DNA from: Pandoraea anapnoica
Lineage (GTDB): Bacteria > Pseudomonadota > Gammaproteobacteria > Burkholderiales > Burkholderiaceae
Reading direction: 5' to 3'
Assembly: GCF_902459765.1 (NCBI RefSeq)
Contig: NZ_CABPSP010000001.1
Coordinates: 372,001 to 436,000, forward strand
DNA: 64,000 nt
Part shown: positions 21,836 through 31,014 of the stretch, piece by piece
Numbering within the stretch: the first letter of the stretch is position 1
How the letters are laid out: the number at the start of each line of letters is the position of its first letter
The notes under the pieces: model-generated
The model's database searches: none
Seen by the model: only the letters and a program-made list of their open reading frames with translations
What the model was told of the DNA's origin: nothing
Translations under genes and position numbers: made by a program

Positions 21836-21865
21836 TCGGATTTCAGCAATACCGGAGAAAGATTT

Positions 21866-22384
21866 ATGGCATCAGTCAACAAAGTGATTCTGGTCGGCAA
21901 TCTGGGTGCCGACCCCGAAGTCCGCTACATGCCGAGCGGCGATGCGGTTGCGAACATTCGTCTGGCGACGACCGACCGTTACAAGGACAAGCAGTCCGGC
22001 GAATTCAAGGAAATGACGGAATGGCACCGCGTGTCGTTCTTCGGCCGTCTGGCGGAGATCGTCAACGAGTACCTGAAGAAGGGCTCGTCGGTGTATATCG
22101 AAGGCCGCATCCGTACGCGCAAGTACCAGGCGCAGGACGGCACGGAGCGCTACAGCACGGAAATCGTGGCTGACCAGATGCAAATGCTGGGTGGCCGTAG
22201 CGGCGGCGGTGAAGGCGGCGGCGGTGGCGGCTACTCGCGCGGCGGTGGCGGTGGTGGCGAAGAAGGCGGTGGCGGCGGTTACTCGCGTGGCGGCGGTGGT
22301 GGCGGCGGCGGTGCCCGTCAGCAAGCCCCGGCCAAGCAGTCCGGCGGCGGCTTCGACGACATGGACGACGATATTCCGTTCTAA
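21866..22384 (+). CDS. ssb: single-stranded DNA-binding protein
   Basis: SSB (172 aa) coats single-stranded DNA during replication, repair and recombination. The OB-fold spans about residues 1-110 ([20 protein letters not shown], then [15 protein letters not shown]). A Gly-rich linker with two near-identical [11 protein letters not shown] units follows, and the acidic tip MDDDIPF, which recruits repair and replication partners, is intact. GGAGAAAG lies before the start. A strong terminator follows the stop. Confidence 0.97.
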   Translation: MASVNKVILVGNLGADPEVRYMPSGDAVANIRLATTDRYKDKQSGEFKEMTEWHRVSFFGRLAEIVNEYLKKGSSVYIEGRIRTRKYQAQDGTERYSTEIVADQMQMLGGRSGGGEGGGGGGYSRGGGGGGEEGGGGGYSRGGGGGGGGARQQAPAKQSGGGFDDMDDDIPF

Positions 22385-22420
22385 GAAGAGACGACCGGGC
22401 GACATCTCGCCCGTCGACAA

Positions 22421-22453
22421 AACCCGGCAAGCGTTACGCTGCCGGGTTTTTTT
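22421..22453 (+). terminator. intrinsic terminator of ssb
   Basis: CCCGGC and GCCGGG arms, with AGCGT/ACGCT extending the stem around a bulged A, are followed by seven Ts. This is a textbook rho-independent terminator. Confidence 0.9.
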
Positions 22454-22575
22454 ACGTCCATACGTCCACACGCCCGCACACCCGGCGACAAAACGAAACA
22501 AAACTCATTGAGTCTCGACACCGTGCCGCCCCGGGTCTCTCTACCATTCGTGGAGACACCATCGGGCCGGAACGC

Positions 22576-23796
22576 ATGAAGATTCTTTACACCAACTTTC
22601 ACGTCGGCTGCGGCGGCGGGCAGGACACCTACGTCCGCGAGCTCGCGCTCGCCATGAGCCGCGACCATGAGGTCACCGTCGCTACCCCTCCCGGTAGCTG
22701 GCTCGGTGAACAGGTCAAACGGCTGCCGCGCATCACATCGGTCGACATCGACTTCAAACCACGCTGGTACCGCTTCTGGCGCGAGACGCTGCGTTTGCGC
22801 CGTCTGATCCGCGAGCACCGCTTCGACGTCGTGCACGTCAACGGCTCTCCCGATCATCGCCAGGTCATGCTCGCCGTCGCCGGATTGTCGGTGCGCCCCG
22901 AAATCGTCTTCACCAAGCACAACACCTATCCCGCCAACTCGTTCGGCAACTGGTTGCGCGCAAGCTTCGGCACGAGCCGGACCATCGCCGTGAGCGATTA
23001 CGTACGCACGATGCTCAGACGTGAGTCGTCCTATCCGAACATCGTGGTGATCAAACACGGCGTGCGTTCGCCGGCTGCCGAACGGCTCAACGAGGAGGAA
23101 CGCCTGCGCCGTCGCTCGGCACTGCTCGGTGCAAGCACCGACGACAGCATCGTGCTCGGCAGCGCGGCGGGTACCGGCGCAGCGAAGGGATGGGCCGACC
23201 TCGTCCTGGCGCTCACGCTGCTGCCCGAAGCGACACGTCGGCGCTTTCGCGTCTGGCTCGCGGGCACCGAGCCGAGCATCGAGCAACGTGCAATGGTCGA
23301 GGAGTGCGGTCTCGACGCGCAGATCCTCTTCACCGGGCCGATCAACCACGTCCACCATCTGCTCGCGGCCACCGATGTCGCATTCGTCCTCTCCTATCAC
23401 GAGAGCCTGTCGTACGCGTGCCGCGAAGCAATGGCCGCTGGCTGCGCCAGTCTTGTGACGAAGGTCGGCGGATTGCCGGAAAACGTCACCCCGTGGGTTG
23501 ACGGCTGGATTGTGCCGCCGCGCGATCCGCAAGCGATTGCCAACGTGCTGATGCACATCGCCGACAAACCGGAGCGCGTGCGACACATGGGGCACATGGC
23601 ACGGATGAAGGGGCGGACCGAGTTCGATTTCGACGATTTCGTCGAGGCGACCTACGGCGTGTATCTGGACGCCGTTGCCGCCAGCATCAGGCCGCACCCC
23701 CCGACTCGCGCGAATCTCCCGATGCGTCAGTGGCTGCATAAGTGCTTGCATAAGGCATTGCGTCGCCATCGACGCAATCAGAAGCGAGCCGCCTGA
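22576..23796 (+). CDS. family 4 glycosyltransferase
   Basis: A 406-aa GT-B glycosyltransferase. The N-terminal Rossmann half starts MKILYTNFHVGCGGGQDTYV, with the donor/acceptor Gly-rich loop. The C-terminal half carries the GT4 nucleotide-sugar motif ESLSYACREAMAAGCASLVTKVGGLPENV. The final 40 residues are very basic (QWLHKCLHKALRRHRR), suggesting membrane association. The acceptor is unknown. The deacetylase gene starts 10 bp after its stop, so the pair probably modifies one surface polysaccharide or lipid core. Confidence 0.88.
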   Translation: MKILYTNFHVGCGGGQDTYVRELALAMSRDHEVTVATPPGSWLGEQVKRLPRITSVDIDFKPRWYRFWRETLRLRRLIREHRFDVVHVNGSPDHRQVMLAVAGLSVRPEIVFTKHNTYPANSFGNWLRASFGTSRTIAVSDYVRTMLRRESSYPNIVVIKHGVRSPAAERLNEEERLRRRSALLGASTDDSIVLGSAAGTGAAKGWADLVLALTLLPEATRRRFRVWLAGTEPSIEQRAMVEECGLDAQILFTGPINHVHHLLAATDVAFVLSYHESLSYACREAMAAGCASLVTKVGGLPENVTPWVDGWIVPPRDPQAIANVLMHIADKPERVRHMGHMARMKGRTEFDFDDFVEATYGVYLDAVAASIRPHPPTRANLPMRQWLHKCLHKALRRHRRNQKRAA

Positions 23797-23806
23797 GGCC
23801 CCCGCC

Positions 23807-24508
23807 ATGTCGGTTCCGATCCTGATGTATCACCAGATTTGCGCAGTGCCACCGCACGACAATCCGCTGCGGGGGCTGTGCGTCGACCCCGATACGTTTG
23901 CGTCACAGATGGCCTGGCTTCGTCGCTTCGGCTATCAGGGCCTGAGCATGTGCGAGCTTCAGTTGTATCTTCGTGCACCGGGACGCGCCAAAGTGCTCGG
24001 CATCACGTTCGACGACGGCTTTCAGAACGTATTCGATCACGCGATGCCCGTGCTCGATTCGGTGGGCTTCACTGCGACCTGCTATTTCGTGGCGGATCAT
24101 CTGGGCGGCACCAATCACTGGGACGCCCACCTTGCCCCGTCCCCCGCACCGCTCATGGACCGCGACCGGCTCCTGACATGGATGCGTCGCGGGCACGAGG
24201 TCGGCGCGCACACGCTCAATCACGTGTCGTTGCCGGACCTGACGCTGGACGATGCGGCCGCAGAAATCGTCGGCGCCAAGCACCAACTCGAATCGATTTG
24301 CGGGACGAACATCGAAGCGTTCTGCTACCCGTACGGCAACGTCACCCGACACGTGCGCGATATCGTCGAGCGCGCCGGGTATCGCAACGCCACGACCACG
24401 CGACGCGCTCGGGCCGACCGTGACGACGACCCCTTTCTTCTGCCCCGTCTGGCCGTCGCGCCGGATGTCGGGCCCTTCCGCCTTTTGTTCAAGTGTCTGG
24501 CGAGCTAG
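23807..24508 (+). CDS. polysaccharide deacetylase family protein
   Basis: A 233-aa NodB-homology domain that removes N-acetyl groups from surface sugars. The catalytic base motif is TFDDGF and the metal histidines are HTLNH. CYPYGN provides the usual arginine-region loop. The start MSVPILMYHQI is the normal beginning of the fold; longer frames overlap the glycosyltransferase. There is no signal peptide, which points to a cytoplasmic or inner-leaflet substrate. It is co-oriented with the glycosyltransferase and probably co-transcribed. Confidence 0.88.
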   Translation: MSVPILMYHQICAVPPHDNPLRGLCVDPDTFASQMAWLRRFGYQGLSMCELQLYLRAPGRAKVLGITFDDGFQNVFDHAMPVLDSVGFTATCYFVADHLGGTNHWDAHLAPSPAPLMDRDRLLTWMRRGHEVGAHTLNHVSLPDLTLDDAAAEIVGAKHQLESICGTNIEAFCYPYGNVTRHVRDIVERAGYRNATTTRRARADRDDDPFLLPRLAVAPDVGPFRLLFKCLAS

Positions 24509-24655
24509 TTCGCCCCGCATCGAATCGGCCGAGAGGCCGCCTTTCTGTACCTCTCCCGTCTGAAAGATCCTCCGCACGTAATTCGTGGGAGCAGGTCCAT
24601 TAGGTGAAACGGAAAGCGGGTATTCTTGCGTTTTTCCCAAATCTCTCCGTAAGCC

Positions 24656-27010
24656 ATGAGCCGTTTCCCCCAACTTCATCTGCGCGACGGGGACGGTTTT
24701 CGCTGGCTCGGCGCGTGCCTGCTGCTCGGTGGGTTGTTCGCCTTGCTCTGCCCGGCGGCAAGGGCTGCAGCATCCACTGCGGGTACTGCGTCCGCAACAC
24801 CCGGGACGATCTGTCGCGTTGAAGGCGGCGATTCCGGGCGTCCGTCGGTCGGGCTGGTGCTTTCCGGCGGAGGTGCGCGAGGCTACGCGCACCTCGGCGT
24901 GCTCAAAGTACTCGAAGACAATCGCATTCCGGTGGACTGCGTCGCAGCGACGAGCATGGGTGCAGTCGTCGGCGGCTTGTACGCGAGCGGCCTGAGCGCG
25001 TCCGACATGCGCGCCAGGCTTGAACACGTGAACCTCGCGGACGTTGCGTTCGACGTCACCGATCGCAGCGATCTTCCGCAGTCGCAGCGCGAAGACGAAC
25101 GCTACTACGTCGACAGCTTCTCCCTCGGCTTCGGTCGTAACGGCTTCCAACTGCCTTCAGGGCTGGTGCATGGCAACCGGCTTCAGGCCCTGCTTCAGGA
25201 GTGGACGCCGAACATCGGCGGTTCGGTGTCGTTCGACAAACTTCCCGTGCCGTTCCGCGCGATTGCCGCCGACTTGCAGACCGGCCAGATGGTCGTGCTC
25301 GATCACGGCTCGTTGCCGCAGGCCATTCGCGCGAGCATGGCGCTGCCCGGTCTGTTCTCCCCGGTGGACGTCAATGGCCGCACGCTGGTCGACGGCGGCA
25401 TCGTCAGCAATCTGCCGATCGAGACGGCACGCTCGATGGGCGCGGATGTCGTAATTGCCGTGGACATCGGCTCGCCGCTGCGTCCGCTGAACGCGCTGTC
25501 GTCGCCAGCGGACGTGTTCCAGCAAATGGTCGGCATTCTGATTCGCCAGAACGTCGCGCGTCAGCGCGAGCAGCTTCGCGCAACCGACGTGCTGATTCAG
25601 CCGGATCTGGGAGGCCTGACGTTTACCGACTTCGAGAACGCTACACAGGCCATTGCCTCGGGTGAAGCGGCCGCTCGGGCGGCGTTGCCGCAACTTCAAC
25701 GGCTCGCGCTGAGTCCGGAACAATATGCTGCTTGGCGAACTGCGCACGGGACAGCCCCGGCGCAAGCGGTACGCATCACGAAGGTCGAGATTAACTCGCG
25801 CGGTGTGGTGCCTGCCAAGCGCATCCGGGCGGCGCTGCATGTGAAGGAGGGGGACGTCTACGACCCGGCCGCAGTCAACAAGGACCTGCTCGCACTCGTC
25901 AACGAAGACGATTTCGAGAGCGTCACGCAGCAAATGGTGGAAGAGAACGGCGAGCACAAGCTCGTCATCACCGCGCAGGAAAAGCGTTGGGGACCGAACT
26001 TCCTGCTGTTCGGCCTCGGCTTGTCGGCGACGTCGAAGGAGGAGGGCAGCTTCCGTCTGCACCTCGGATACCGTCGCCCGTGGCTGACGAGCAGCGGGCT
26101 CGAAGCCCGTGCCGACGCCACGCTCGGCAGCGACGTCCTCGCGTTTCATGGTGAGTTGCGTCAGCCGTTCGCCAACCCGTGGGGTGCTTACATCGCGCCG
26201 TACGTGGAGATTCAGCGCCGTCACGCCAACGTGTACGACGAGTCGGGCGATATCAGACTCACGCGGTATCGACTCACCACGGAGCGCGCCGGTGTCGATA
26301 TCGGCTTCCCGATATCGACACTTGGCGACTTCCGTGTCGGTCTGGTGTATTCGCACGGCACGGCCGTGCCGCAGTACAACCTGCCCATTGGCAATGACGA
26401 TGACGACGATGCGACCCCGACGAATCAACTGCTCTTCCCCGACATTTACGGACGTCAGCTGAGCGCCCGCGCAAAGCTGGTAATCGACCAGCTCGACGAT
26501 CCGCAATTTGCCCGTCGCGGTTACTTCACGGAGTTGCGCGCAGAGCGGTCGTTGTTCGCGGGAAGCAACAGCTATACCGAGGTGTACGGCAAGGGCATGG
26601 TGGCGATGAGCTACGGGCGGCATAGCGTGAGCGCTACGGTGGAGGCGGGCAACAACTTCGGCGGCACCAACGTGACGAACCCGCTCGGCTTCACGCTCGG
26701 CGGCTTCCAGCACTTGTCCGCATACGCCGCCGATCAGTTGGCGGGCAATTCCATGATGTACGGGAACATCACGTACATGAACCGGATTGCGTCGTTCAGC
26801 GCATCGCCGATCCGGCGTCTGTTCGTCGGGGTGAGCGTGGAAGCGGGCAACGTCTGGTCCGTGGACGATTCGTTCGGGAGCGGTACGCTCAAGCGCAGCG
26901 TCACGGTCTTCTCCGCGCTCACTACGTCGTTCGGTCCGATCTACTTCGGCGTGGCGTTCGCGCCGGGCGGACGCAACAACATCTACTTCCAGTTGGGACG
27001 TACGTACTGA
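24656..27010 (+). CDS. patatin-like phospholipase autotransporter (type Vd, PlpD-like)
   Basis: This 784-aa protein has a signal peptide (hydrophobic core about residues 17-37), a patatin domain (about 60-320), a POTRA-like segment (about 370-440) and a 16-strand-type outer-membrane barrel ending in FQLGRTY. This is the single-chain type Vd secretion layout, in which the barrel exports its own lipase. The oxyanion loop is SGGGARGYAHLGVL, the nucleophile Ser lies in AATSMGAVVGG and the catalytic Asp in LVDGG. The elbow has Ala where GxSxG normally has its first Gly. It is convergent with, and only 6 bp from, the sensor kinase gene. Confidence 0.88.
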   Translation: MSRFPQLHLRDGDGFRWLGACLLLGGLFALLCPAARAAASTAGTASATPGTICRVEGGDSGRPSVGLVLSGGGARGYAHLGVLKVLEDNRIPVDCVAATSMGAVVGGLYASGLSASDMRARLEHVNLADVAFDVTDRSDLPQSQREDERYYVDSFSLGFGRNGFQLPSGLVHGNRLQALLQEWTPNIGGSVSFDKLPVPFRAIAADLQTGQMVVLDHGSLPQAIRASMALPGLFSPVDVNGRTLVDGGIVSNLPIETARSMGADVVIAVDIGSPLRPLNALSSPADVFQQMVGILIRQNVARQREQLRATDVLIQPDLGGLTFTDFENATQAIASGEAAARAALPQLQRLALSPEQYAAWRTAHGTAPAQAVRITKVEINSRGVVPAKRIRAALHVKEGDVYDPAAVNKDLLALVNEDDFESVTQQMVEENGEHKLVITAQEKRWGPNFLLFGLGLSATSKEEGSFRLHLGYRRPWLTSSGLEARADATLGSDVLAFHGELRQPFANPWGAYIAPYVEIQRRHANVYDESGDIRLTRYRLTTERAGVDIGFPISTLGDFRVGLVYSHGTAVPQYNLPIGNDDDDDATPTNQLLFPDIYGRQLSARAKLVIDQLDDPQFARRGYFTELRAERSLFAGSNSYTEVYGKGMVAMSYGRHSVSATVEAGNNFGGTNVTNPLGFTLGGFQHLSAYAADQLAGNSMMYGNITYMNRIASFSASPIRRLFVGVSVEAGNVWSVDDSFGSGTLKRSVTVFSALTTSFGPIYFGVAFAPGGRNNIYFQLGRTY

Positions 27011-27016
27011 GTCGGC

Positions 27017-28156
27017 TCAAGGGGGCACCGAGGCCGAACCGGCGGGCGACACAGCGGGCCAGCTGATTTCGAAGCGCGCCCCGCCGAGCGTGACGGGATC
27101 CGTGGCGGCAACGTTGCCGTTGTGCGCCCGCATGACTTGCTCCGTGATGGCGAGGCCGAGCCCGTAACCGCCGGTGTGGCGGTCGAGTCGCACGAAGGCG
27201 TCGAAGATCCGTTTGCGGTCGTCTGGCGGAATGCCGGGGCCGTCGTCTTCCACGTAGATACCGATGTTCCCATGGCGCAACTGCATCCCCACGACGATGC
27301 GCGAGCGCGCATACCGGCTCGCGTTGCGCAGCAGATTGCGCATGGCATACGCCATCAGCCGCTTGTCCATGACGACCTGATACGACGGCGCAAGATTGCA
27401 CTCCAGCGTGATGTCGCGCTCGGCGTAGAGCAGGGAAGCGTCGCGTACCTGATTCGCGAACCAGTGTGCAACGGACGTGGCCTCAAGATTCGACTGAAGC
27501 GAGCTGTACTCCAGCCGCGCGAAGGTCAGACTCATGTCGATGAGTTCGTCGAGCTCGGTCACGTCCAGATCGATGCTCGCCAGTGCTTGCTGATACGCGT
27601 CGGCAGACGACGTCGGGTCGCGAAGTATCTCCAGCGCAAAACGCAGGCGCGCGAGCGGTGTGCGCAGTTCGTGCGAGATGCCGTTGGTCAGGTCGCGCTG
27701 CGTGGCGATCAGTTTCTCCATTCGCTCGGCCAGCGCATTGAGCGTGCGTGCCAGCGGGCCGATGATGACGCTGTACGACTCCTTTGCGCGAGTGTGGAAG
27801 CGGCCGCCACTGAAGTCGATGGCACGCTCGCGCACCATCACGAGATCGACCCAGACCGGACGCATCCACCGATACGCGACGATGGCAGGTAACAGCAGCG
27901 TGCTCAATATCACGGGCGCCAGAAAGTGAGCGGTCCCCAGACTCGTGCGCCATGCGCTGTCCGGTGCATTAAACACGATGAAGAGCGCCGGGACGGCGAG
28001 CACCAGCAGACAAAGCCCCAGCAGGTTCGTGTACGTGCGCACGAAGAGCCGCGACCAACTGGGACGACGGTCGGCGCGGGTGTCCGTCCATGAACGACGA
28101 AATCGCTGCCACCGCAGCCGGCAGTATCGATAGGGCTGGAAGGGGTTGGCGGGCAT
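27017..28156 (-). CDS. two-component sensor histidine kinase (RstB-like)
   Basis: A 379-aa inner-membrane kinase with two hydrophobic segments (about residues 45-65 and 75-95) and only a very short periplasmic loop. A HAMP-like linker follows, then the H-box SHELRTPLARLRFALE, N-box NLLRNASRYA, G1 DDGPGIP and G2 GGYGLGLAI. The short sensor region suggests detection within or near the membrane. It lies 39 bp after the response-regulator gene and is its obvious partner. RstB-like is a resemblance only; the signal is unknown. Confidence 0.88.
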   Translation of the reverse strand: MPANPFQPYRYCRLRWQRFRRSWTDTRADRRPSWSRLFVRTYTNLLGLCLLVLAVPALFIVFNAPDSAWRTSLGTAHFLAPVILSTLLLPAIVAYRWMRPVWVDLVMVRERAIDFSGGRFHTRAKESYSVIIGPLARTLNALAERMEKLIATQRDLTNGISHELRTPLARLRFALEILRDPTSSADAYQQALASIDLDVTELDELIDMSLTFARLEYSSLQSNLEATSVAHWFANQVRDASLLYAERDITLECNLAPSYQVVMDKRLMAYAMRNLLRNASRYARSRIVVGMQLRHGNIGIYVEDDGPGIPPDDRKRIFDAFVRLDRHTGGYGLGLAITEQVMRAHNGNVAATDPVTLGGARFEISWPAVSPAGSASVPP

Positions 28157-28195
28157 GATGTGCGCTGGGCGGGCCGGTCGTGAGGTCGTGCTGGG

Positions 28196-28900
28196 TCAGT
28201 CCCAGCAGGATTTGTTGAGTTGATACCCCTTGCCGCGCACCGTCAGAATGCACTGCGGGGCGGTGGGATCGTCGTTGAGCTTGCGTCGCAGCTTGTAGAT
28301 GCCGCCGTCCACCGAGCGGTCGATGCCGTCGAATTCGACGCCCCGCAAGTGGCGCACCAGCGCGTCGCGCGTCACTACTTCGCCCGCCGAGCACGCGAGT
28401 GCCCAGAGCAGATCGAATTCGGCGGAGGTCAGATCGGGCTGCTTGCCGTTCGGCAGCGTGACGGACCGGGTGCCCCGGTCAATGCGGCACCGGCCGAGCG
28501 AGATGCTCTCGGGGGAGTTGCTGACGGGAATCAGGTGTTCGTTGCGACGCAACTGAGCCTTGATGCGGGCAAGCAGCACACGTGGCTCCACCGGTTTGTG
28601 AACGTAATCGTCCGCGCCCAGCTCCAGCCCCAGCACTTCGTCGAATTCCTCGTCGCGTGCCGTCACCATGATGACGATGCCGCGATACTGCGCGCGCGCC
28701 TCACGACAGATCTCGAAGCCGTCCTTGCCCGGCAGATTGACGTCGAGAATCACCAGATCGGGGCGACGGCGCAGGATGGTTTGCACGGCACGTGCGCCAT
28801 CGAGCACGCATTCGACCTGATAGCCGTGCTTCTGAAGGTAGCCGCAAACCAGGGCGGACAGACGGGCGTCGTCTTCAACGAGAAGGATGCGGGCGGACAT
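28196..28900 (-). CDS. OmpR/RstA-family response regulator
   Basis: A 234-aa regulator with a receiver domain (residues 1-120; acidic pocket VEDD, phospho-acceptor Asp53 in ILDVNLPG, Lys in VHKPVEP) and a C-terminal winged helix (about 135-230, with LTSAEFDLLWALA and GVEFDGIDRSVDGGIYKLRRKL). The last motif is close to the RstA/OmpR class. The start MSARILLVEDD is chosen because upstream in-frame sequence is not conserved. It forms an operon with the sensor kinase downstream. Confidence 0.92.
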   Translation of the reverse strand: MSARILLVEDDARLSALVCGYLQKHGYQVECVLDGARAVQTILRRRPDLVILDVNLPGKDGFEICREARAQYRGIVIMVTARDEEFDEVLGLELGADDYVHKPVEPRVLLARIKAQLRRNEHLIPVSNSPESISLGRCRIDRGTRSVTLPNGKQPDLTSAEFDLLWALACSAGEVVTRDALVRHLRGVEFDGIDRSVDGGIYKLRRKLNDDPTAPQCILTVRGKGYQLNKSCWD

Positions 28901-29021
28901 GTGGATGCTGAAGGGAGATTGCGCGAGTGTAACGAGTTCCGTTGCGCCGGTATTGCCTGGCGACAAAACTCGACAATTCTCCAACGTCGATGCGTTGTGT
29001 TTTCGGCATCTGCTTAAAACG

Positions 29022-29055
29022 AACACCCCGAGGACCGTAAGCCTCTCGGGGTGTT
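29022..29055 (-). terminator. terminator downstream of the doxX-like gene
   Basis: AACACCCCGAG (29022-29032) and CTCGGGGTGTT (29045-29055) are perfect 11-bp arms. On the minus strand the hairpin is followed by CGTTTT, so it most likely ends the doxX transcript. It also lies upstream of the response-regulator gene. Confidence 0.7.
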
Positions 29056-29105
29056 GTCCGGACGACGTGCCCGATCACGCCGGGCTAACCGACGGGTTCG
29101 CTGGT

Positions 29106-29492
29106 TTACGCTTTCGACGAAGACGTGTGCGCCTGTGCGACCAGCAGAAGGAACCCACCGGCAATCGCAATGTTCTTGAAGAAGTTGTTAAGTTGACCGC
29201 TGAACTGCGCGGGATCGGCGGCCCAGAACTTATGGCCGATGAGGGCCGTTGCCACGGTGTAGATCGCGAGCAGAAGCGCCAGCGGCTTGAGACGCCAGCC
29301 AAGAATCAGTGCGATGGCGCCACCGGCTTCGATCAGGATGACCAGCGCGGTCACGACTTCGGCAAAGGGCAGACCGATGGCGGCGAAATAACCGGCGGTC
29401 GCTTTGAAGGCGAAGATTTTGCGAACCCCGGCAATCAGGAACAGGGCCGACATCAGCACCCGTGCAAACCACTGAATATTGAAACGATGCAT
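29106..29492 (-). CDS. DoxX family membrane protein
   Basis: A 128-aa protein with four hydrophobic segments, of the DoxX/DoxD-like family. The core pattern RVLMSALFLIAGVRKIFAF, then GLPFAEVV and ALIGHKFW is typical. Family members are small inner-membrane proteins of uncertain role, sometimes linked to redox or thiol stress. The ATG at 29492 is preferred because GAGAAC lies upstream; an in-frame ATG at 29507 has no ribosome site. Confidence 0.8.
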   Translation of the reverse strand: MHRFNIQWFARVLMSALFLIAGVRKIFAFKATAGYFAAIGLPFAEVVTALVILIEAGGAIALILGWRLKPLALLLAIYTVATALIGHKFWAADPAQFSGQLNNFFKNIAIAGGFLLLVAQAHTSSSKA

Positions 29493-29725
29493 GGTGATTG
29501 TTCTCATCCAAAAGCGAGTTTTATTCGACAAAACGTCGGCATTGATGCGTTCCAGCGTGATGTGCTGTCGCAGTTGGCGGTCATCATATCGATGCGATAC
29601 GCGGCACGAAATACATGCCCGGGTAACTTAAAGTTGCATGGACGGAACAATTGACATGAAACCTTTGCGTGGACATGCGATAGCCGGATGTCCGAGAAAT
29701 TCTCAACCGGCCGCTGATGTGGAAA

Positions 29726-29753
29726 CGTATACGGAAATTGGAATTTGTATAAT
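29726..29753 (+). promoter_or_regulatory. promoter and candidate operator of the GntR gene at 29793
   Basis: A consensus -10 hexamer TATAAT lies at 29748-29753. The place expected for its -35 is covered by the perfect 8-bp palindrome CGTATACG (29726-29733). The same 8-mer is found in the leader of the dioxygenase operon (32175-32182). The arrangement fits autorepression. Confidence 0.45.
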
Positions 29754-29792
29754 CGTCGCGTTATCCACTTCGGCCTCGACGGGTTCTGCGCT

Positions 29793-30497
29793 GTGACCAA
29801 ATCCCCACGCGACGACGCGACCGGCAATCTCGCCGCCACTGCCACGCTCGATGAAGCTTCGCTCTCGACGGCGGACCGGGCTTACGACGCCATTCGCCGT
29901 CAGATTGTGTCGGGCGAACTGCCGGAAGGTGCGCCGATTCGTCAGGACGAGATCGCGGCGCAACTCGGCGTAAGCAAGATTCCGGTGCGTGAGGCGCTGA
30001 TGCGTTTGCAATCCGAGGGATGGGTGTCGCTCAAGCGTCATTCGGGGGCGATTGTTTCGCCGCTCACGGTGAACGATTGCGTTGAGATGCTCGACATGCG
30101 AATCGCACTGGAATGTCGCGCGCTGGAGATTGCGGTGCCAAACATGGCGCCGAGCGATCTCGCGCTGGCTGAACAATTGCTGAAACGCTACGCCAAGGCC
30201 GACACACCGCAATCGTGGAGCGATCTGAATCTCGCATTCCATCAGGCGCTCTACGCACCGGCGAATCGCCCGCGCCTCGTCGCCACGGCGCAGGCCGCAC
30301 AAGAACGCATGGGACGTTTTCTGCGCGCTCACCTCTCGGCCGTCAACGACCACCAGCGCTCGACCGACGAGCACATCGCCATCCATCAGGCCTGCGCTGC
30401 GGGCGACACAAAAACCGCCGTGCGTCTGCTGCGCAAACATTTAGAACAAACGCAGCGCGAAGTGATGGCGTATTTCCGGTTGAACGGGAAGGCGTAG
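29793..30497 (+). CDS. GntR/FadR-family transcriptional regulator
   Basis: A 234-aa regulator with an N-terminal winged helix (about residues 27-95, including RQDEIAAQLGVSKIPVREALMRL) and a C-terminal FCD domain (about 105-225) with LNLAFHQALYAPANRPRL and EHIAIHQACAAGD providing the metal-ligand histidines. The start is uncertain: GTG at 29793 gives a normal N-terminus, while an in-frame TTG at 29745 would overlap the -10 box. No catabolic gene is directly beside it; shared palindromes point to the dioxygenase operon 2.7 kb downstream. Confidence 0.85.
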   Translation: MTKSPRDDATGNLAATATLDEASLSTADRAYDAIRRQIVSGELPEGAPIRQDEIAAQLGVSKIPVREALMRLQSEGWVSLKRHSGAIVSPLTVNDCVEMLDMRIALECRALEIAVPNMAPSDLALAEQLLKRYAKADTPQSWSDLNLAFHQALYAPANRPRLVATAQAAQERMGRFLRAHLSAVNDHQRSTDEHIAIHQACAAGDTKTAVRLLRKHLEQTQREVMAYFRLNGKA

Positions 30498-30507
30498 GGA
30501 ACCCGCG

Positions 30508-30963
30508 CTAGTGCGACTCGCCTACCGCATTCGTGAATAACATGTGCGTCGCGTTCGCATCCTTGATGCGAACAAAGCCAAGCCGCGAATAGAACGCATC
30601 ACCGGCATCGGTATCCGTCGAGAGCCGAACTACGCGGAACCTGTGGTGTGCGTCTAAAAGAAGCTCGTACACCAACGCTTCGCCGATCCCGCGACGCCGA
30701 AAGTCATTTGCCACATACAGACGACGCAGCCGCGCCGTGTCGCCAGTTGAATCGTACGGGTCTACGTTCAGACCGCCGATGCCGACGAGGCACCCGCTGT
30801 GTGTCGCCACAAGAAGGCGCTCCCCTGGCTTGTCAAACCTGTTCTTGCCCGTCTCCCATTCTTCGATCAGACGGCCGAGAAACCTGAACCCTTGCGCTGC
30901 GGCTTCACGCTCAAGGTCGGTCAACTGTGGGGGAAGGTCTTCTATCTGGATTATCGCGAGCAT
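30508..30963 (-). CDS. GNAT family N-acetyltransferase
   Basis: A 151-aa acetyltransferase with the acetyl-CoA pyrophosphate loop RRRGIGEALVYELL (motif A) after the LRRLYV strand and a C-terminal DAGDAFYSRLGF block (motif B). These small GNATs acetylate amino groups of metabolites, antibiotics or proteins; the substrate cannot be told. The ATG at 30963 is preferred over an in-frame GTG two codons earlier; neither has a clear ribosome site. It converges on the GntR gene with an 10-bp gap. Confidence 0.8.
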   Translation of the reverse strand: MLAIIQIEDLPPQLTDLEREAAAQGFRFLGRLIEEWETGKNRFDKPGERLLVATHSGCLVGIGGLNVDPYDSTGDTARLRRLYVANDFRRRGIGEALVYELLLDAHHRFRVVRLSTDTDAGDAFYSRLGFVRIKDANATHMLFTNAVGESH

Positions 30964-31014
30964 GTGCACACATTGACGCCTTGGGCGTCGCGATGTTTCG
31001 GTCTCATTGGTGGC

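Noticed and set aside
24526-24548. GGCC-GAGA-GGCC hairpin followed by TTTCT after the deacetylase gene as a terminator
   Set aside because: The stem is only 4 bp, too weak to call.
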